From NCBI GenBank assembly GCA_051650965.1, contig JBOFRL010000023.1:1-64000 (forward strand): DNA of 64,000 bases. Direction: 5' to 3'. Position 1 is the stretch's first letter; every line of letters begins with the position of its first letter. The translations under genes were made by a program, and so were the position numbers. Origin of the DNA: Enterovibrio sp051650965 (GTDB lineage: Bacteria; Pseudomonadota; Gammaproteobacteria; Enterobacterales; Vibrionaceae). Below, in pieces: positions 32,532 to 41,133 of this stretch. The notes below the pieces were generated by a model that was given only the letters and a program-made list of their open reading frames with translations, did no database searches and was not told the DNA's origin.

Positions 32532-33312
32532 GCTTGCTGGTCAAACGCGCGATAATGCGCGCGACGGCGACAAAGGCAAAACTTGCCGTCACCACGGTGG
32601 TGGCGCCAAAGCCGTTCGCACAATCCATCTTTTTCACGCCATCGACGCCGCTTTTGCTGGTGCAAACGCTGCCGTCTTGCTTGGGATAGCGCAGCTGCTC
32701 GGTTGAGAACACGCACTCAATGCCAAACTTGCGGGTGCGGCTAAAGTTGTAAACATGGCGCAGCTGATTGCGCAGTTTACTGGCAAGCGGATCGTGCACC
32801 GTTTTTGTCAGATCCGCACAGGCTATTTGCGTCGGGTCGATCTGCCCGCCCGCGCCGCCAATCGTGATCACTTTAATTTTATTGCGCTTACAAAACGCCA
32901 GCAGCGCAGCCTTTGGCCCCACGCTATCAATCGCGTCCAAAACATGATCAAAGCGCGACGAAATGTGCTCAGCAATGTTCTCTTTTGTCAAAAAATCATC
33001 AATGAGCGTCACCTGACAGTGCGGATTTATCGCGCGCACGCGCTCAGCCATCACTTCGATTTTACTCTGGCCGATTGTGCTCGTAAGTGCATGAATTTGG
33101 CGATTAATATTAGTGACGCACACGTCGTCCATGTCGATCAAGGTTAAATGGCCAACGCCGCTGCGTGCCAGCGCCTCCACAGCCCATGATCCCACTCCCC
33201 CAATCCCAACCACGCACACATGCGCTTTTTGCAGTGCGGCTAGCGCCTCTTTGCCATAAAGGCGAGCGATGCCATCAAAACGCGGCTGGAAATTATCATA
33301 AGCTGTGTCCAT
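32521..33312 (-). CDS. tcdA: tRNA threonylcarbamoyladenosine dehydratase TcdA
   Basis: An E1-like ATP-dependent enzyme that cyclises t6A37 of tRNA to ct6A; also known as CsdL. From the ATG at 33312 it has 263 residues. The nucleotide-binding motif is VVGIGGVGSWAVEALARSG (~34-52), followed by LIDMDDVCVTNINRQIHAL, the family's adenylation region, and DAIDSVGPKAALL. A hydrophobic C-terminal stretch (TTVVTASFAFVAVARIIA) is typical. The frame opens at a TTG seven codons earlier; the ATG has GAGA upstream and gives the family N-terminus. Confidence 0.95.
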   Translation of the reverse strand: MDTAYDNFQPRFDGIARLYGKEALAALQKAHVCVVGIGGVGSWAVEALARSGVGHLTLIDMDDVCVTNINRQIHALTSTIGQSKIEVMAERVRAINPHCQVTLIDDFLTKENIAEHISSRFDHVLDAIDSVGPKAALLAFCKRNKIKVITIGGAGGQIDPTQIACADLTKTVHDPLASKLRNQLRHVYNFSRTRKFGIECVFSTEQLRYPKQDGSVCTSKSGVDGVKKMDCANGFGATTVVTASFAFVAVARIIARLTSKPKA

Positions 33313-33384
33313 AGTTACATCTCGAATACCCAATACTAGAGGCGGTTTATACGCAAAGCCGCGCTAACAAGCAAGGGAGTTTTG

Positions 33385-34362
33385 ATGCCAGCGTTACGCC
33401 ATCTATGCGCCATTTTAACCCTACTTTTCGTCCAGCCTCTGTGCGCGGCGCCGCAACTGATGCTAATTGGCGCGGCAAGCGAGCAAGGGATCTACTATCC
33501 GGTTGCTGGCACCTTGTGCCGTCTCGTCAATAAGCAGTTTTTTGTCGACAATTTGCACTGCTCGGTTGTCGCAAGTAACGGCTCGCTTGCCAACATCAAA
33601 GCGCTGCAAAAAAATGAGGTGCAATTTGCCATCGTGCAATCTAATGTGCAAAACAGCGCTTATCATGCGGAAGATGACTTTAGTAACCAAGGCGCTTTTA
33701 GCCAGCTGCGCTCGCTTTTTTCACTTCATCCTGAATATTTCACGCTTCTTGCGAAAAAAAGTAATAACATCAAGACGTTTAGCGGCATAAAAGAGCGTAA
33801 GATCAATTTTGGTATCGAAGGCTCTGGCGACAGGCAAATCCTAGAAAAATTACTGACGCTCGCGAATTTGCAGCTTTCTGATTTTACGAAAGTATTTGAA
33901 ATATCTAGCGCTGAGCAAGGAAAGGCGCTGTGCAATAACACCATCGATGCAATGATGTATGTCATTGGCCATCCAAATAAAAGTACCCAAGAAGTGATAG
34001 AAAAGTGCGACGCGCAGCTGATTGGCATCGACGAGAAAATTATTTTAGGTTTACTCAAACAAAACAGCGCATATCAATTTGCCGAGATCCCAGCCGATAT
34101 CTACCCCAAAATAACCAATAAAACCAAGACCGTGGCCGTTCACGCAACGGTGGTCACCACCGCAGCACTTCCCGACGATGTGGCGTACAACTTCACTAAA
34201 GCGGTGTTTGAGCAGCTCAAAAAACTCAAAAAAGCGCATCCGGCGCTGCAAAATCTCGAGGCAAAAAAAATGGTTTCGGTTGCGCAGTCGGCCCCCTTGC
34301 ATCCTGGCGCCGAGCGCTATTTTCAAGAAGCGGGACTGCTCGACATCAAGCCCAGTTTTTAG
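33385..34362 (+). CDS. TAXI-family TRAP transporter solute-binding protein (orphan)
   Basis: A periplasmic binding protein of 325 residues. A signal peptide covers about 1-21 (LTLLFVQPLCAA) and the mature part begins near APQLMLIGAASEQGIYYP, the typical start of the TAXI domain. Also visible are SNGSLANIKALQKNEVQFAIVQS (partly ~65-87), AKKSNNIKTFSGIKERKINFG and the C-terminal HPGAERYFQEAGL. AAGGGAG precedes the ATG. The fused 4TM-12TM TRAP permease that usually accompanies TAXI proteins is not adjacent, so the partner is elsewhere. The ligand is unknown; some family members bind glutamate or other carboxylates. Confidence 0.9.
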   Translation: MPALRHLCAILTLLFVQPLCAAPQLMLIGAASEQGIYYPVAGTLCRLVNKQFFVDNLHCSVVASNGSLANIKALQKNEVQFAIVQSNVQNSAYHAEDDFSNQGAFSQLRSLFSLHPEYFTLLAKKSNNIKTFSGIKERKINFGIEGSGDRQILEKLLTLANLQLSDFTKVFEISSAEQGKALCNNTIDAMMYVIGHPNKSTQEVIEKCDAQLIGIDEKIILGLLKQNSAYQFAEIPADIYPKITNKTKTVAVHATVVTTAALPDDVAYNFTKAVFEQLKKLKKAHPALQNLEAKKMVSVAQSAPLHPGAERYFQEAGLLDIKPSF

Positions 34363-34384
34363 CCTGAATCTTCTTTCGCGAATA

Positions 34385-34412
34385 AAAAAAGCCGCTTCAA
34401 TAAGCGGCTTTT
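34385..34412. terminator. Bidirectional terminator between the TAXI gene and mltA
   Basis: AAAAGCCGCTT-CAAT-AAGCGGCTTTT has A and T runs on both sides and lies between two convergent genes. Confidence 0.9.
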
Positions 34413-34416
34413 CGAT

Positions 34417-35514
34417 TTAGCGGATAGTTTGCTGCAGCAACGTTAATTCTGGCAAAGACAATTTGCCAAGGCGCCACACGCGGCCAAAATGTTTATGGTT
34501 GCCGGCATGCACGCCAGCTTCAGCGCCCGCGCCGTGGTAAAGATCGAGATGGTTGCCTTTCACCGCGCCGCCTTTATCCAGCGCCATCAGCAGCGTCAGA
34601 ACATGTTTGCCCTGCCATTTACCTTTCTCGTCAATTTGCGGTACTTCAGCTAGCAGCACGCTGCCCATCGGCAAGTAAGTCGGATCGGCCGCGACACTGG
34701 CGCGTGACAACAGCGGCACGCCCGCAGCGCCCATCACCGGCGACGCCGCTTTTGGCTCAAAGAAAACAAACGACGCGTTGTGATTGAGCAGCTCAAGCAC
34801 CTCTTTTTCGCTGTGCTGCTTGACCCAATCGACGATCGCTTGCATCGACATATCCTCTTTTTTGACTTCACCTTTGTCGATCAAAACCCGTCCGATACTG
34901 GTATAGGCGTGGCCATTTTTGCCGCTGTAGGCAAAGTATTCTTGCTTATCGCTGTCGACAAATTGCACAAAACCACTGCCTTGCACTTCCATTAAGAAGT
35001 TATCAATCAACGACTTGCTGTAACCAATCTCTAAATTTTGCCCCTTTAACGCACCGGCGTAAATTTGCGCGCGCGTCGGCAATTTGCCTTTTTTGGCTGG
35101 CATTTTGTAAACAGGGTAGCGAAATAGCGGCGTTGGTGTGCGGCTCATCTCGATAACAGGGGAAAAATAGCCAGTAAACAATACGTTACCATAGCCATCA
35201 CCGCCGCCCATCTGCTGCACCGCGATGCCAAATTTAGCCAGCTGCGTCACGTCGCCGCCTTCACGCGCCCACTTGAGCACATTTTCGTACAATTCTTTGT
35301 TTTTATCGACTAATTTAGGAGAGACCGTTTTTACCTGCTCAAACTGCGGCGCAAAAGTGCTCAGATCGCGCGGTTTATCCGAAACCACCTTCACCACCGG
35401 ATTGAGCACTTTAGTAAATTTTCCATCAAGATACTGCTGACCGTGATCTTTTGGGCGCATACAGCCCACTAAACTCATTGATAGAACCAATGTAGGAAAC
35501 AGGTAATATTTCAC
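34417..35514 (-). CDS. mltA: Membrane-bound lytic murein transglycosylase A
   Basis: An outer-membrane lipoprotein that cleaves peptidoglycan to 1,6-anhydromuropeptides. From the GTG at 35514 it has 365 residues, the length of E. coli MltA. The signal peptide ends in the lipobox LVGC, with Cys at about 18. The family regions FTGYFSPVIEMSR (~115-127), VQGSGFVQF, and the C-terminal 3D domain with catalytic Asp in MALDKGGAVKGNHLDLYHGAG are present. GGGAG lies 7 bases before the GTG; the frame otherwise opens with a TTG ten codons earlier, which would spoil the signal peptide. Confidence 0.96.
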   Translation of the reverse strand: MKYYLFPTLVLSMSLVGCMRPKDHGQQYLDGKFTKVLNPVVKVVSDKPRDLSTFAPQFEQVKTVSPKLVDKNKELYENVLKWAREGGDVTQLAKFGIAVQQMGGGDGYGNVLFTGYFSPVIEMSRTPTPLFRYPVYKMPAKKGKLPTRAQIYAGALKGQNLEIGYSKSLIDNFLMEVQGSGFVQFVDSDKQEYFAYSGKNGHAYTSIGRVLIDKGEVKKEDMSMQAIVDWVKQHSEKEVLELLNHNASFVFFEPKAASPVMGAAGVPLLSRASVAADPTYLPMGSVLLAEVPQIDEKGKWQGKHVLTLLMALDKGGAVKGNHLDLYHGAGAEAGVHAGNHKHFGRVWRLGKLSLPELTLLQQTIR

Positions 35515-35692
35515 AATGCAGCTCCCAGCAGCAGAAAAGGGCAAAAGATCGCAGATCAGCTTGTTTGCCGCAATGAAAATCTACCCAAAACTCAACACGT
35601 AAGATGCATATAAACGTTTTTTTAGCAGCAAGTCACACAATGAAAGGGTGAATGCTTTATCTGCGGCTTGCCTCGCAATTTTTCGCACGCGT

Positions 35693-37579
35693 TCACGACG
35701 TCTCGGTGCTTGCTTGCAGCGCCGCCGCAAGGCCGCTAAAGCGCTCCGTTTTTTGCTCAACTGCGCGATCAAAGGCGCGCTGCGTTGTATAGATATCTAG
35801 CATTTTTTTGGCGCGCGTGACGCCGGTATAAAGCAGCTCGCGGCTCATCACCGGTGTCGGCTCTGGCGGCAAAATCAGCTGCGTATGGGCAAATTCTGAG
35901 CCTTGCGATTTGTGCACCGTCATCGCATACGCCGTTTGATGCTGCGGCAAGCGGCTCGGCAACACATATTTAAGGCTACCGTCAGACAACTCAAACACCA
36001 CCCGCAAGCCTTCCTCTTTTGCCACCACGATGCCGATATCACCGTTGTAAAGCCCTAATCCGTAATCATTTTGTGTCACCATCACCGGCCGCCCAGTGTA
36101 AAAAATGCGCCCGCTTGCCTTGATCAGTTTGCGCCGCTCAAGCTCTTGCTCGACTTGCACATTCAACCCCTGCACGCCAAACGCGCCTTGCGTGAGCGCG
36201 CACAACAGGCGAAATTGCAAAAATTTTTCCAGCATCTGCTTATCAGACTCACCAGCCGCAAGCGCCGACAAATAGCCTTGATACCCAGTTGCCGCACACG
36301 CAATCGCCGCCTGATAGCCTTGTTCATCTAAAGTGTGGCGCGCGATATCACTAAAGCCCTTATTCCAAATTTCATCAATTTGCGCCCGCGGCGCGCCGCG
36401 ATTGATAGCTTTTGCGAGCTGACCAATGCCTGAGCTGCCGTCGAAACGAAAGCTTTTTTGCAGCAGACAAACGCCGTCCGCCACTGTCGATGGCGGCTGC
36501 TGCTCGCTTAGCGTAAAGCCTGTCAGCTGCTCAAGATAGCGCGCGCGCGCCGGCGAAAAACTCGCGCCTGCATTCATGCACAGATCCGCAAGCACGGAGC
36601 CAGCCTCCACCGAAGCGAGCTGGTCGCGATCGCCAAGCAAAATGATCCGCGCGTGCGCCGGCAGGGCGTTTAGCAAAGAGGCCATCATCCCCAAATCGAC
36701 CATCGACGCTTCGTCCACCACCAGCACATCAAGCAGCAACGGATTTTTGGCATTGTGGCGAAACGCGTTGGTATTGGGCTGCGAGCCAAGCAGGCGGTGG
36801 ATAGTGCTCGCTTGACGCGGAATTTGATCGCGCACGCTCTGCGCCACATCAAGGTTGCCGACCGCATTACCTATCGACTCGGTCAAACGGTTGGCCGCTT
36901 TTCCCGTCGGCGCCACCATTTTGATCAGCGGCGGCTCGGCGCTACTTTGGATCAGCGCTGCTAAAAGCTTCGTCACCGTAGTGGTTTTTCCCGTACCAGG
37001 GCCACCAGAGATCACGGCAAAACGAAAACTAAGCGCACAAGCCGCTGCCACTTTTTGCCAATCGATTTCGTCTTTTTTGGCATCTGGGCGGTCAAAAAGT
37101 CTGTCTAGATGCGCGCGACTTTCAGGCGGCAAAGCGACGGCCACTGCACGCGCGCTCAAGAGCTTTGCCACCGTCTGCTCAGCTTGCCAGTTGCGGTACA
37201 AATAGAGGCGCTGCCCATCAAACACCAGCGGCGCGGGCTTGCTGCCATCGCTGAGCACCAACGCTTTTTGCGCCGCTTCAGGAAGTGAATGTTGCGCGTC
37301 TTGATAAATGCTCGCTAGCAGCGCACTTTTTCCGGCGCTAAATTGCAGCCAATCAGCCACTTGCAAACTCTGCTCAGGCGGCAGATCAAACAGCGAAAGC
37401 GGCGAAAGCGTCGCTAAATCAACGCAGACATTGCCTTTGCCCGCCTCAAAACTGACCAGCAGCGCCCACCCTGCCAGCGGCGAGTCTTGGCCAACTTGTG
37501 CGCCAATAAATTTTGCAAAATGGCGATCAATCGCGCGCAGCGAGCCGGTCTTCCACTGTTCATCAAAAAATTTAAGCAT
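35693..37579 (-). CDS. recD: Exodeoxyribonuclease V alpha subunit (RecD)
   Basis: The fast 5'-3' helicase of RecBCD. It has 628 residues. The P-loop GGPGTGKTTTV lies at about 190, followed by LVVDEASMVDLGMM (Walker B), GDRDQLASVEAGSVL and the C-terminal AYAMTVHKSQGSEF and TGVTRAK motifs. The ATG at 37579 overlaps the end of recB (ATGCTTAA) with GAGG 6 bases upstream, so recD is translationally coupled. The longer frame to 37612 lies within recB. It is the last gene of recC-recB-recD. Confidence 0.97.
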   Translation of the reverse strand: MLKFFDEQWKTGSLRAIDRHFAKFIGAQVGQDSPLAGWALLVSFEAGKGNVCVDLATLSPLSLFDLPPEQSLQVADWLQFSAGKSALLASIYQDAQHSLPEAAQKALVLSDGSKPAPLVFDGQRLYLYRNWQAEQTVAKLLSARAVAVALPPESRAHLDRLFDRPDAKKDEIDWQKVAAACALSFRFAVISGGPGTGKTTTVTKLLAALIQSSAEPPLIKMVAPTGKAANRLTESIGNAVGNLDVAQSVRDQIPRQASTIHRLLGSQPNTNAFRHNAKNPLLLDVLVVDEASMVDLGMMASLLNALPAHARIILLGDRDQLASVEAGSVLADLCMNAGASFSPARARYLEQLTGFTLSEQQPPSTVADGVCLLQKSFRFDGSSGIGQLAKAINRGAPRAQIDEIWNKGFSDIARHTLDEQGYQAAIACAATGYQGYLSALAAGESDKQMLEKFLQFRLLCALTQGAFGVQGLNVQVEQELERRKLIKASGRIFYTGRPVMVTQNDYGLGLYNGDIGIVVAKEEGLRVVFELSDGSLKYVLPSRLPQHQTAYAMTVHKSQGSEFAHTQLILPPEPTPVMSRELLYTGVTRAKKMLDIYTTQRAFDRAVEQKTERFSGLAAALQASTETS

Positions 37580-40500
37580 GCTGAGCCTCACTAGCAGCAA
37601 ACAGCGCATCAAGCTGTGCGATAAGTTTTACATCGGGCTGAGTGTGAAAAATGCCCGTGCGCTCACCTTGTTGCAGGCCGCGGATAAAAAGGTAATAGAC
37701 GCCGCCTAGGTGTTTCGCGGGATCATAATCGGCAATGCGGGTGCGCAAATAGCGATGCAAGGCAAGCGTGTAGATCTGATATTGCAGATCGTAACGATGC
37801 TCAATCATCGCCTGCGCCAACTTGTCTTGGGTGTAATCGGCCGCCGTTTCGCCTAAAAAGTTCGATTTCCAGTCCAGCACGTAATAGCGACCTTGCCAGC
37901 AAAAAACCAAGTCGATGAATCCTTTTAGCATCCCGCTGACCGTTGCAAATTGCAGCTCACCAGCTTGTCTTGATAAATCATCGTGTTGCGCCATCACCGC
38001 ATTAAGTTTTGCAACCGACAACTCGGTGATCGGCAACAAAAACTCTAGCTCTGTCAAACGCTGGGCAAAGGGGATTTTTTGCAGCGCTAAGCCGTTTTCA
38101 TCCAGCTCACAGCTAAAAACGTGCGCCAAAAATTGCTGCAGCAGCGCGCGCCACGCCGAAGGGTAGTGGTAAGCGGTCAAATTTTTCTCGATGAGCTGCG
38201 CGCAGCTTTCGCTTTGCAGATCTGCTGAAAAATCAATCTGCTCAAATAAGGCATGGAAAAAGTTCCCCGCCTTAGCGCCACGCGGAAAGGCAAAAATCGA
38301 GTCGTATGCAAACGGCGCGCTGGCCTGTTGCACTAATGGCGCAGCCGCTGGCATAAACTCAGGGGCTAAAATTTCAGCCGCGGCATTTTGATCTTGCCTT
38401 ACTAGCGCAGAATAACTGGTCAAACGCCAGTTTTGGCTAATTTTGCCATGAAATTCAAGGGCGCTAAACGCGGTCACCTCGGCAGCGCTTTCTTGATAGA
38501 CGCCATCATGCGCTGGCGGCGGCAACGCAACACTCAGCGCACTGTCGTGAGCGACAAAATCATTGAGCGCCTTGTAAAGCGTCGCAGGCTCCCCCTCTTT
38601 GCCCTGCAGCAACAGATAACCGAGCGCATTTTTATGCAGCGACATGGTTTTCTCTCTGCCAACTTTTAACGGCACCACACCTAAAAAACAACCAAAAACG
38701 GCGCGCGTGAGCGCCACATACAACAGACGCAGATCCTCAGCAAGCCGCTCTACATCAGCTTTTTCGGTGGCCTCTTTTGTATCGACAAGATCAAGCACCG
38801 CTTGGCGCTCTTCATCGTGAAAAAAGGCCGCGCTACTTGCCTTAAAATCGCAAATGAAAGGAAGGTAAACCAGATTGTATTCCAGCCCTTTCGATTTATG
38901 GATAGTGACGATTTGCACTAAATTTCGTTCAGATTCAAGGCGCTGACGCTGATCGTCGCTGTCGCCGTCAGGCTCTTCGATTTGACGCGCAAGCCAATGC
39001 AGCAGCGCATGCGGACTGTCAAGGCGCGCGCTTTGCTGCTGCAAAAGCTCAGCTAAATGCAGATAATCGGTCAAATCGCGCTCACCATCGCTGCGCGCCA
39101 GCCAGCGGGTGCCAAGCTCATAGCGGTGCAGCAGCTGATAAAGCATGGTCAGCACCCCTTTTTCCAGCCACAGCTGCTGGTACTGATAAAACTCGTTGAC
39201 GCGCCGCTCCCACAACAGCTCGTTATGATTGAGTTCATCAAGCTCGACCGCGCTCAAGGCAAACACACTGCACGCGAGCGCAGTGCGCAGCGCCGACTCA
39301 TTTTGCGGCTGCAGCGCGGCATTGAGCACGTACCACAGATCACGCGCCAGCACGCAAGAAAAGACACTGTCGCGATTAGAGAGATAAACGCTCGCGATGT
39401 TATGTTTTGCCAGCGCCTCCTTCACTTTGCGCGCCTCGCCGCCATTTCGCACCAACACGGCAATATCGCCCGGCTTAATGGCGCGCGCCTTGCCTTTATT
39501 CACCAGCACCGCTTCGCCAGACGGCGCTTGCAGCAGCTCACAAATGTGCGCCGCGCAGCTTATCGCCATCGACTTTACGTATTTTTGCTTATTAATGATT
39601 TCCTGATTTTTATCGTCAAACCAAAAGGTTAACGCCGGCTGCGTTTTGCCACGCCACTGCCAAAAACGCTGCTCGGCGCCAGGGGCTGAGGCGACCGGCA
39701 AAAACGGGATCTGCTGATCGTAAATAAACGGCCGATCATAAAACGAGAAAACGCGGTTGACCGCTCCTACCATCGCCGCACTCGAGCGCCAGTTGGTCGC
39801 CAAATTAAAGTGGCTCGAAACGTCAGAGCGCGCCATCAAATAAGTGAAAATGTCCGCGCCGCGAAACGCATAAATGGCCTGTTTGGGATCGCCTATCATA
39901 AACAGTCCGCAAGTGGGAAAATCGCTGTAAATCGTTTTGAAAATGCGGTATTGCAGCGGATCGGTATCTTGAAACTCATCGATCATCGCCACCGGATAAA
40001 GGGTGCGGATACGCTTTGCCAGCGCGCTGTGCGGCGAGCCACCGAGCGCCTTGTCAAGGTTTGTGAGCTGATCGTTAAAAGAGAGCACGCCCACGCGCGC
40101 CTTTTGTTTGTCCAAAAGCTCACGAACGCTTTCCAGCGCCTGCACAATGACCATCGACTTTAAATCAAAGGGAGAAGCGAAAAGCGCTTCAATTTTGTCA
40201 AACACTTCGTGCTGCGGTGTGCGGCCGCCAGATTTTGTTTTTACTGCTAACGTGCTGCTGCGAAAACGATCCAACGCCTCTCGCGATTTTTTCTCAGTAA
40301 GCGCCTCTTTCCCCTGCGCCCAGCGACTCACCATTTCCAGCCAGTTTGGCAGATTTTTTTTATTGTAAGAATTTTTAGCCACATCTGAGTTTTGGATCAG
40401 GTCAAAAAAGTCGCCACACGCCGCCAGCCAAAGGCGCTTCACCTGCATAATTTGTTGATAATGCTCATCAAAAGCTTGCTGTAAGGAGGTAGTGCAGCGC

Positions 40501-41132
40501 GGCGCTTTCACTTTTGGCAGATCGCCACTGAGATAAGGCAAAATGAGTTTGAGCAGCTCAGACGGCGATTTACACAGCGCATGAATTTGCGCGGCAAACA
40601 GCGCGTCGGCGCTATAAAAATTGCGCCGCCAAAAATCGCTCACCGCTTGCAGCTGCAGCGCCTTTTCTTCCGCGCCCGCAATAAACTCACAATCAAACAA
40701 CGCATTAGACTCAAACGCATTTTGCGTCAGCACCCGCTGGCAAAAACCGTGGATGGTGTAGATCGCCGCTTCATCCATCTGCCGCTGCGCATTTTGCAGC
40801 AGCGCTATCGCCACCTCTCTTTCGAGCGGCGCTTGCAGCAGCGGCTCAAGCACGCTGTCGTCCGTTTTGCCTTGGCGAAAAGCGCGCAGCGCATCGCCGA
40901 TCCGGCGGCGAATACGATCGCGCAGCTCTTGCGTCGCCGCTTTCGTAAACGTCACCACCAAAATATTTTGCACCAACAGCGGCGGATCAAGCTTACCGCT
41001 ATGCTCGCTCAGCCCCAGCAGCAGACGCAGGTAGAGGCCGGCAATGGTAAACGTTTTTCCCGTGCCCGCCGACGCTTCAATCAAGCGCTGGCCATGCAGC
41101 GGAAAAGTGGCGGTATTTAATAAATTTGCCAT
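37572..41132 (-). CDS. recB: Exodeoxyribonuclease V beta subunit (RecB)
   Basis: The 3'-5' helicase and only nuclease of RecBCD. It has 1186 residues, like E. coli RecB (1180). The UvrD-type P-loop EASAGTGKTFTIAGLY is at 19-34. MIDEFQDTDPLQYRIF, GDPKQAIYAFRGADIFTY and VTIHKSKGLEYNLVYLP are the following helicase motifs. The C-terminal nuclease shows FIDLVFCWQGRYYVLDWKSN with the catalytic Asp and Lys. The ATG follows the recC stop by one base. ptrA, which separates recC and recB in E. coli, is absent. Confidence 0.98.
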   Translation of the reverse strand: MANLLNTATFPLHGQRLIEASAGTGKTFTIAGLYLRLLLGLSEHSGKLDPPLLVQNILVVTFTKAATQELRDRIRRRIGDALRAFRQGKTDDSVLEPLLQAPLEREVAIALLQNAQRQMDEAAIYTIHGFCQRVLTQNAFESNALFDCEFIAGAEEKALQLQAVSDFWRRNFYSADALFAAQIHALCKSPSELLKLILPYLSGDLPKVKAPRCTTSLQQAFDEHYQQIMQVKRLWLAACGDFFDLIQNSDVAKNSYNKKNLPNWLEMVSRWAQGKEALTEKKSREALDRFRSSTLAVKTKSGGRTPQHEVFDKIEALFASPFDLKSMVIVQALESVRELLDKQKARVGVLSFNDQLTNLDKALGGSPHSALAKRIRTLYPVAMIDEFQDTDPLQYRIFKTIYSDFPTCGLFMIGDPKQAIYAFRGADIFTYLMARSDVSSHFNLATNWRSSAAMVGAVNRVFSFYDRPFIYDQQIPFLPVASAPGAEQRFWQWRGKTQPALTFWFDDKNQEIINKQKYVKSMAISCAAHICELLQAPSGEAVLVNKGKARAIKPGDIAVLVRNGGEARKVKEALAKHNIASVYLSNRDSVFSCVLARDLWYVLNAALQPQNESALRTALACSVFALSAVELDELNHNELLWERRVNEFYQYQQLWLEKGVLTMLYQLLHRYELGTRWLARSDGERDLTDYLHLAELLQQQSARLDSPHALLHWLARQIEEPDGDSDDQRQRLESERNLVQIVTIHKSKGLEYNLVYLPFICDFKASSAAFFHDEERQAVLDLVDTKEATEKADVERLAEDLRLLYVALTRAVFGCFLGVVPLKVGREKTMSLHKNALGYLLLQGKEGEPATLYKALNDFVAHDSALSVALPPPAHDGVYQESAAEVTAFSALEFHGKISQNWRLTSYSALVRQDQNAAAEILAPEFMPAAAPLVQQASAPFAYDSIFAFPRGAKAGNFFHALFEQIDFSADLQSESCAQLIEKNLTAYHYPSAWRALLQQFLAHVFSCELDENGLALQKIPFAQRLTELEFLLPITELSVAKLNAVMAQHDDLSRQAGELQFATVSGMLKGFIDLVFCWQGRYYVLDWKSNFLGETAADYTQDKLAQAMIEHRYDLQYQIYTLALHRYLRTRIADYDPAKHLGGVYYLFIRGLQQGERTGIFHTQPDVKLIAQLDALFAASEAQHA

Positions 41133-41133
41133 G

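Noticed and set aside
39057..39632. A 191-residue plus-strand frame inside recB
   Set aside because: It is antisense to RecB motifs and lacks any independent support.
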